The notes under the pieces: generated by a model
What the model saw: only the letters and a program-made list of their open reading frames with translations
Databases searched by the model: none
Told to the model about the DNA's origin: nothing
Source: Candidatus Delongbacteria bacterium
Lineage (GTDB): Bacteria > UBA4055
Length of the DNA stretch: 7,149 nt
Direction of reading: 5' to 3'
NCBI GenBank assembly: GCA_003477045.1
Contig: DMTS01000146.1
Coordinates: 3,232 to 10,380 of the forward strand
Translations under genes and position numbers: made by a program
In this document: positions 1 through 4,400 of the stretch, piece after piece
Layout of the letters: each line of letters opens with the position of its first letter
Numbering within the stretch: position 1 is the first letter of the stretch

Positions 1-95
1 GGTGCCAATTCCTGAACAACTTCTTCTTTTTTCGCACAGTTTACGATTACAATCATAGCACTCAGAACTACTAATACCATTGCAAATTTTTTCAT
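1..95 (-). CDS. Small putative lipoprotein, 5' part only (runs off left edge)
   Basis: Only the first 31 codons are visible; the rest lies beyond the left edge. The ATG at 95-93 follows an excellent Shine-Dalgarno sequence, which fixes the start. The visible protein begins MKKFAMVLVVLSAMIVIVNC: two Lys, a hydrophobic stretch of about 15 residues, then Cys20 preceded by Ile-Val-Asn. This resembles a type II (lipoprotein) signal peptide cleaved before Cys20, with Ile at -3; Asn at -1 is less usual than Gly, Ala or Ser. A charged stretch, AKKEEVVQELA, follows. The family cannot be named from this much sequence. The gene has its own promoter in the gap after xseA, so it is probably transcribed separately from sprA-xseA. 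A secreted protein cleaved by signal peptidase I is possible but less likely given the Cys. The signal sequence is fairly secure; the function is unknown. Confidence 0.8.
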   Translation of the reverse strand, partial: MKKFAMVLVVLSAMIVIVNCAKKEEVVQELA

Positions 96-100
96 TTTGT

Positions 101-111
101 CTCCTCTCCTT
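101..111 (-). promoter_or_regulatory. Double Shine-Dalgarno sequence of the small lipoprotein gene
   Basis: On the minus strand the bases before the ATG read TAAGGAGAGGAGACAAA. AAGGAG (111-106) and AGGAG (105-101) lie side by side, 10 and 5 nt from the start codon. With the preceding T, TAAGGAG matches the usual 16S rRNA anti-Shine-Dalgarno at seven consecutive bases. This is the only strong ribosome-binding site in the window; the one in front of xseA is weak. It decides the start of the lipoprotein gene. Confidence 0.85.
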
Positions 112-130
112 AGGAAATTAATTTGCGTGA

Positions 131-158
131 AATATACAATTCTTAAACTGATTGTCAA
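131..158 (-). promoter_or_regulatory. Sigma-70-like promoter for the small lipoprotein gene
   Basis: Reading the minus strand, a perfect -35 hexamer TTGACA (158-153) is followed after 16 bp by TATATT (136-131), one mismatch from the TATAAT consensus. A start point near 124-125 would give a leader of roughly 30 nt containing the Shine-Dalgarno sequence. Directly upstream (about 159-190) are runs of A on the minus strand, suited to act as an UP element. The site lies in the only intergenic gap of the window and points at the lipoprotein gene. Classical Bacteroidota promoters (TTTG / TAnnTTTG, primary sigma factor) look different, so this form suggests an early-branching lineage. The start point is inferred, not seen. 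Confidence 0.7.
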
Positions 159-162
159 CAAT
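151..162. repeat. 12-bp palindrome overlapping the -35 box
   Basis: ATTGT-CA-ACAAT is a perfect inverted repeat with 5-bp arms and a 2-bp centre. It covers the -35 hexamer (153-158) of the lipoprotein promoter. A symmetric site in this position could be a repressor operator. The arms are short and the region is very AT-rich, so chance is a real alternative. No second copy was noticed in the gap. Confidence 0.3.
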
Positions 163-209
163 TTTTTTTTATATTTTTTATGAAATATGATTTTTTTGTG
201 CCTACTATT

Positions 210-1442
210 TTATTCTGCGGTTGAAGAAACGGATCCGTCCTTAAGTTTAATCAATAATTTCTGACCTTTATTTATTTTTAATGCCGAAGTTATTATCTTT
301 GATGAAGAGCTGTCTTTGATAATGGCATAACCTCTGTTTATTATCGAATCGGGATTGAGCGATCTTATTACGCTCTCGATATTATTTATCTTTATATTTT
401 CGTTTTTAACAAGGTCAGAGAAATATCCCTGAAAACTGTCTTCGAGGTTATCAAGAATTATACTGTGGTTCCTTATTATATCCGCAGGCATTTTAAATGC
501 ATGGGAATTTTCTATCCCCTTTAATTTTTCATTCTGAAACTGAAAATAATAGCCTATCTGATTTTTTATCCTTGTTTCGTACTGATTCAATTTACTGATC
601 TCATCTTTAGTGTTTATACTTACCATCTCGGCTGCATGCGAAGGTGTCGCAGCCCTGATATCTGCCGCAAAATCAGAAATAGAAAAGTCGATTTCATGCC
701 CGACAGCTGAGATCACGGGAATCTGTGAATTATAAACTGCTCTTGCAACACACTCCTCGTTAAATGTCCACAGATCTTCAAGCGAGCCTCCGCCTCTTCC
801 GATTATTATAACGTCAGCCGTCTCTCTGTGTTTATTAAAATATTCTATTCCTTCAACTATCTCTGCTTCAGTCCCTTTGCCCTGAACCCTTGCATTATAG
901 AGATAAATATTAATATAAGCAGAGCGTGAATGTATCACTTTTTTAATATCCTGAAATGCCGCTCCGGTTTCGGCTGTGACAACTCCAACATTTTTGATGA
1001 AACCGGGAAGTTTTTTCTTGCGTGAGACATCGAACAGCCCCTCCTGAAAAAGCTTTAATTTAAGAGCTTCGAACTTCATCTGCAGCTCCCCGATCCCTGA
1101 AATGATAATCTTCTTCACATCGATCTGATACCTTCCGCTGCTTTCGTACAGAGAAACCGAGCCGCGCACTTTAACCATCTGCCCGTTATCCGGTTCAAAG
1201 CTGATCCTGTCCCCGGTGCTTTTCCACATCACGCAGCTTATCACAGCTTTATCATCCTTCAGGCTGAAATAGTGGTGTCCCGAGCTGTGTTTTTTATAAT
1301 TGGATATCTCACCTTCAACCCAGATGTCTGAAAATTCAGGCTCGATCAGACCTTTGATCAGCATTGTTATTTCATGAACGGAAAACAGAGTGTCCTCTTT
1401 TTCGCTGTTTTCTTCGCTTAAATAAGAAAAAAGATCTGTCAT
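210..1442 (-). CDS. xseA: Exodeoxyribonuclease VII large subunit XseA
   Basis: Large, catalytic subunit of exodeoxyribonuclease VII, a metal-independent nuclease that degrades single-stranded DNA from either end into oligonucleotides, in the cytoplasm; with XseB it acts in mismatch repair and damage processing. The protein has 410 residues (E. coli: 456). An N-terminal OB-fold (about 20-115) carries GEISNYK (44-50) and SGHHYFSLKDD (54-64). The nuclease domain follows from about 120, with TGAAFQDI (159-166), GRGGGSLEDLW (215-225), AVGHEID (246-252) and RAATPSHAAE (263-272). Asp165, Arg216, His249 and Asp252 align with E. coli Asp155, Arg205, His238 and Asp241, reported as key residues, so the enzyme looks active. 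A helical segment (about 275-355) precedes the conserved C-terminal NRGYAII (369-375). The start lies 8 nt after the sprA stop with only a weak ribosome-binding site (GGCGGG), which suggests translational coupling. No clear terminator follows the TAA stop, and xseB is not adjacent. Confidence 0.97.
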   Translation of the reverse strand: MTDLFSYLSEENSEKEDTLFSVHEITMLIKGLIEPEFSDIWVEGEISNYKKHSSGHHYFSLKDDKAVISCVMWKSTGDRISFEPDNGQMVKVRGSVSLYESSGRYQIDVKKIIISGIGELQMKFEALKLKLFQEGLFDVSRKKKLPGFIKNVGVVTAETGAAFQDIKKVIHSRSAYINIYLYNARVQGKGTEAEIVEGIEYFNKHRETADVIIIGRGGGSLEDLWTFNEECVARAVYNSQIPVISAVGHEIDFSISDFAADIRAATPSHAAEMVSINTKDEISKLNQYETRIKNQIGYYFQFQNEKLKGIENSHAFKMPADIIRNHSIILDNLEDSFQGYFSDLVKNENIKINNIESVIRSLNPDSIINRGYAIIKDSSSSKIITSALKINKGQKLLIKLKDGSVSSTAE

Positions 1443-1450
1443 TATCCCGC

Positions 1451-4400
1451 CTAATTACCCGTTATACTAAGCACGGCTCTCAGCTCAAATTTATGGTTCG
1501 TATTTACGACGCTTCTTGCATCATAGTTCTGTGTTTCATTGTAATTATAAGAGTATGACGCGGTCCCGTTCAGTTTCTTTGAAACCCTGTAAGTTATATC
1601 GGGACTTATCGTAAAATTTGTTGACTGTATCCCTTTTTCCAAACTTTCATACTCTTTAAGTAATATATCGTAACTATGCCTGTCGTTCGAACTGAACGAA
1701 ACTGCCAGATTGTAGTCTATATCGTTATCGAGCTTTGCTCCTTTGAACGGCCAGAAATTGAAAGGCATACTGAAACCTCCTTTCTGATTATAGCCTGCAG
1801 AAATTCTGAGCTCTCTTGTATATTTTTTTTCACCCGACTGGATAGATCTTACATTGTCGGTGTAAGTATAAGATTCCTTCATGTCATAAGAAAAATTGTA
1901 ATTCGCGCTGAAATTAAAACCGTTCTTTAAGCCCACTTTTATCCCTGCCAGAGGTGAAAATCCGGAAGCGTAAGCAACAGATCTTATTTTAAGGTCAGAA
2001 CCTGAAAGGTCGGGTATTCCGGTAAGATACAGTCCGGGTGTACGGCCGTCAACATACCACTGTATAGCCTCGCTTCCGGTTTTCGAGTGGGATATGGATA
2101 TTGAAGAAATCTTTTCTTTTGCCTGAAGCATATCCTGAAGTCCGGATATACCAATCGAATAATTTGGAATAAGATACGGATCCGCCCCGGTTTTCTTGTG
2201 TTCTTCGTCAGTTACCCACGGCCAGATAAATTTTGTTTCGCTGTCATTGCCGGTGAATCCCTCATTGTTGTTCTCTCTATATGCTCTTGAGAACTGGTAG
2301 GAGATCCCGTCAAGGCTGAGATTTTTTGTCAGTCCCAGCTTTGTCGTGCCGTTAAGAGCCCAGCTGCCGCTCCAGCTGGATGAAGTATAATCGGAGTTAT
2401 CAGGCCTGTTCGCAACTCCGAAAATAAAAGCCGGGTTTGCCTGATCAAGCGATGGTATGTCGCTGAAGGCGTTCTCTCTTCCCTGAGAATATGACATTGA
2501 CAGGTCAGAAAGATTATCTTTTAAAAACCCGAGCACGGATTTTCCGGAACTTTTCGAAGTGCTGGTGCGGGTCAGCCTGGTTGCTCCTTCTGACGGCTTA
2601 ATACCCGTTGCTGATTTTATGCTATCTACAGCATTGGGATTTTGTTTAAGCTTGTCGCTTTTTTCATCGGCGGAAACATCGGCCTGAGCTTTCTTTTCAG
2701 GCAGGAAGTAATTCACTCCCTTCTGTATCTCAGTTATTATTTCTTTAGTCTTTATCTTAGAATTAAATTTTGAATCATATCTGTTCTTGATATTGTTCGA
2801 CACTGTTCTGCTGCTCAAATTTCCGACCCATGAGTAGGATGTTTTGAAATTAAAATCATTTATCATATATTTAGATACATTCAGCTTCAATGTATTGTTA
2901 AGAGAGGATTCGTAATTGGACAGTTCTCCGAATTCGAGAGAGAAAAGGTCTCCGAGGTCCCGGTTATAATTCGCGACCACCGTGTCTGCACCTGTACTGT
3001 CCTTTGTAACAAGATCTTTATACATATCAGACCTCAGGGAAAGCGTATAGTTTGAATTCAGTATCGGAATAGGAGAAAGCCCAGTTGAAAAATTCCGTGT
3101 AAGCTGAAATGATCTGCTTTCCGTATAGTTATTCCGCCTTGACAGCGAACGGTTTTCCGACTGACCTGTCTGAACAGAGAAATTATAGCTTGAAGGAAAA
3201 AAAGAAAATTTAACCCCGCTCAGGCTTTTTACAAAATTCATATCCTTGCCCCAAACGAAGGGACTGAAACTGAACCATGATTCCGGAAGTCCGAGCGTAT
3301 ATGACAGATTATAATTGTAACTTTCGCTTTCCTGCTTTTTATAGCTTGCATTAGAGCCTTCTGAAAAAGCGGCATTTCCGCTTAAACTTAGGTTATCAGC
3401 AGTATATTTTATATAAGGATTGTTCGACTTGGTGGTTTTTCTTATTGAAAAATCGTACTGATTGCGTGTGTTTTCTGTTCTCACCGAGTCGGGAATATTG
3501 TTTTCATCAACTAGTATGTCTGTCGTTCCCTGATATTTTGTATATTGGCTGGAATTGGAATAGCTGTACCTGACAGGAAAGCTTACTCCGTATTTCTTCG
3601 GAAGAAATTTATCAAGATTCATTGAGGTATTCAGGCTTGTATTTATGGAATTTATCCCGCTGCCTTTACTGTCCTCGATCCTGTGGAATTCTTCATCCTG
3701 TTTTGTTATCTCCGCATCTACAGCGGCAAGATCGGCGATCTCTAACCTTCCCTTTGCTCTCATTGCCATACCGGGTTCTTTCATTACTTTTGCGAGCCTG
3801 AGTTCGTCTATCCAGATCTCCGTATTAAGCTCTGTTGCCGCCGAATCGAGTATCCCCGCATTAAAATATTTAATGCTCTGAAGTGTTGGGTTTCCTCTTA
3901 GCCCGATATATCTTTTGATATTTTCATCGTTATATTCTTTCAAAAATATTGAATCAGCCCTCATACTCTGATCTGATCTGAGGGTTTTCAGATTCGTAAG
4001 ATCATTCAGCTTTATGACCATTTGATTGTTAACAAGGTCGTTCTTCCATCCGTTGACAAGTTTTGACCTGTACTCATAATAATTTACCGAGTCTGTACCG
4101 AACCTGTAAACAAAATATAACGGCCTCTCCTCATCCCATTCATTATCGCCAGCTTTTGTTCCACCGTGAATGAACATTTTCAGTTCTTCGTACTGAAGAT
4201 AATTTTCACCCTTAAAGATCTCTTTCGAAAGATAAGCCTGTCTCCCGTTCTCAAATTCGTACTGTGAAAGGAAAGAACTCAGTGTAATGTTGAGCGACAG
4301 CGACTGTTCCGGTTCTTCGAAGTTGTTGTCGTCAAGTTTCTTTACTCCGGGAGGTGAATAATACCTATCTTCCTCGTTGCTAATTGTCTTTGCTTCGATC

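Noticed and set aside
171..188. AT-only inverted repeat (ATATTT ... AAATAT) followed on the plus strand by a T-run, like a terminator.
   Set aside because: The stem has no G-C pairs. The T-run is on the plus strand, where no gene reads into it; on the minus strand, after xseA, it is followed by A, not T.
1364..1558. Plus-strand open frame of 64 codons across the xseA/sprA junction.
   Set aside because: It is antisense to two well-supported genes, has no ribosome-binding site I can see and no recognisable protein features.
2534..2698. Possible frameshift or inserted mobile sequence in sprA, suggested by the sudden change in composition.
   Set aside because: The reading frame is continuous, barrel-like sequence resumes on the far side, and no inverted or direct repeats were seen at its edges.
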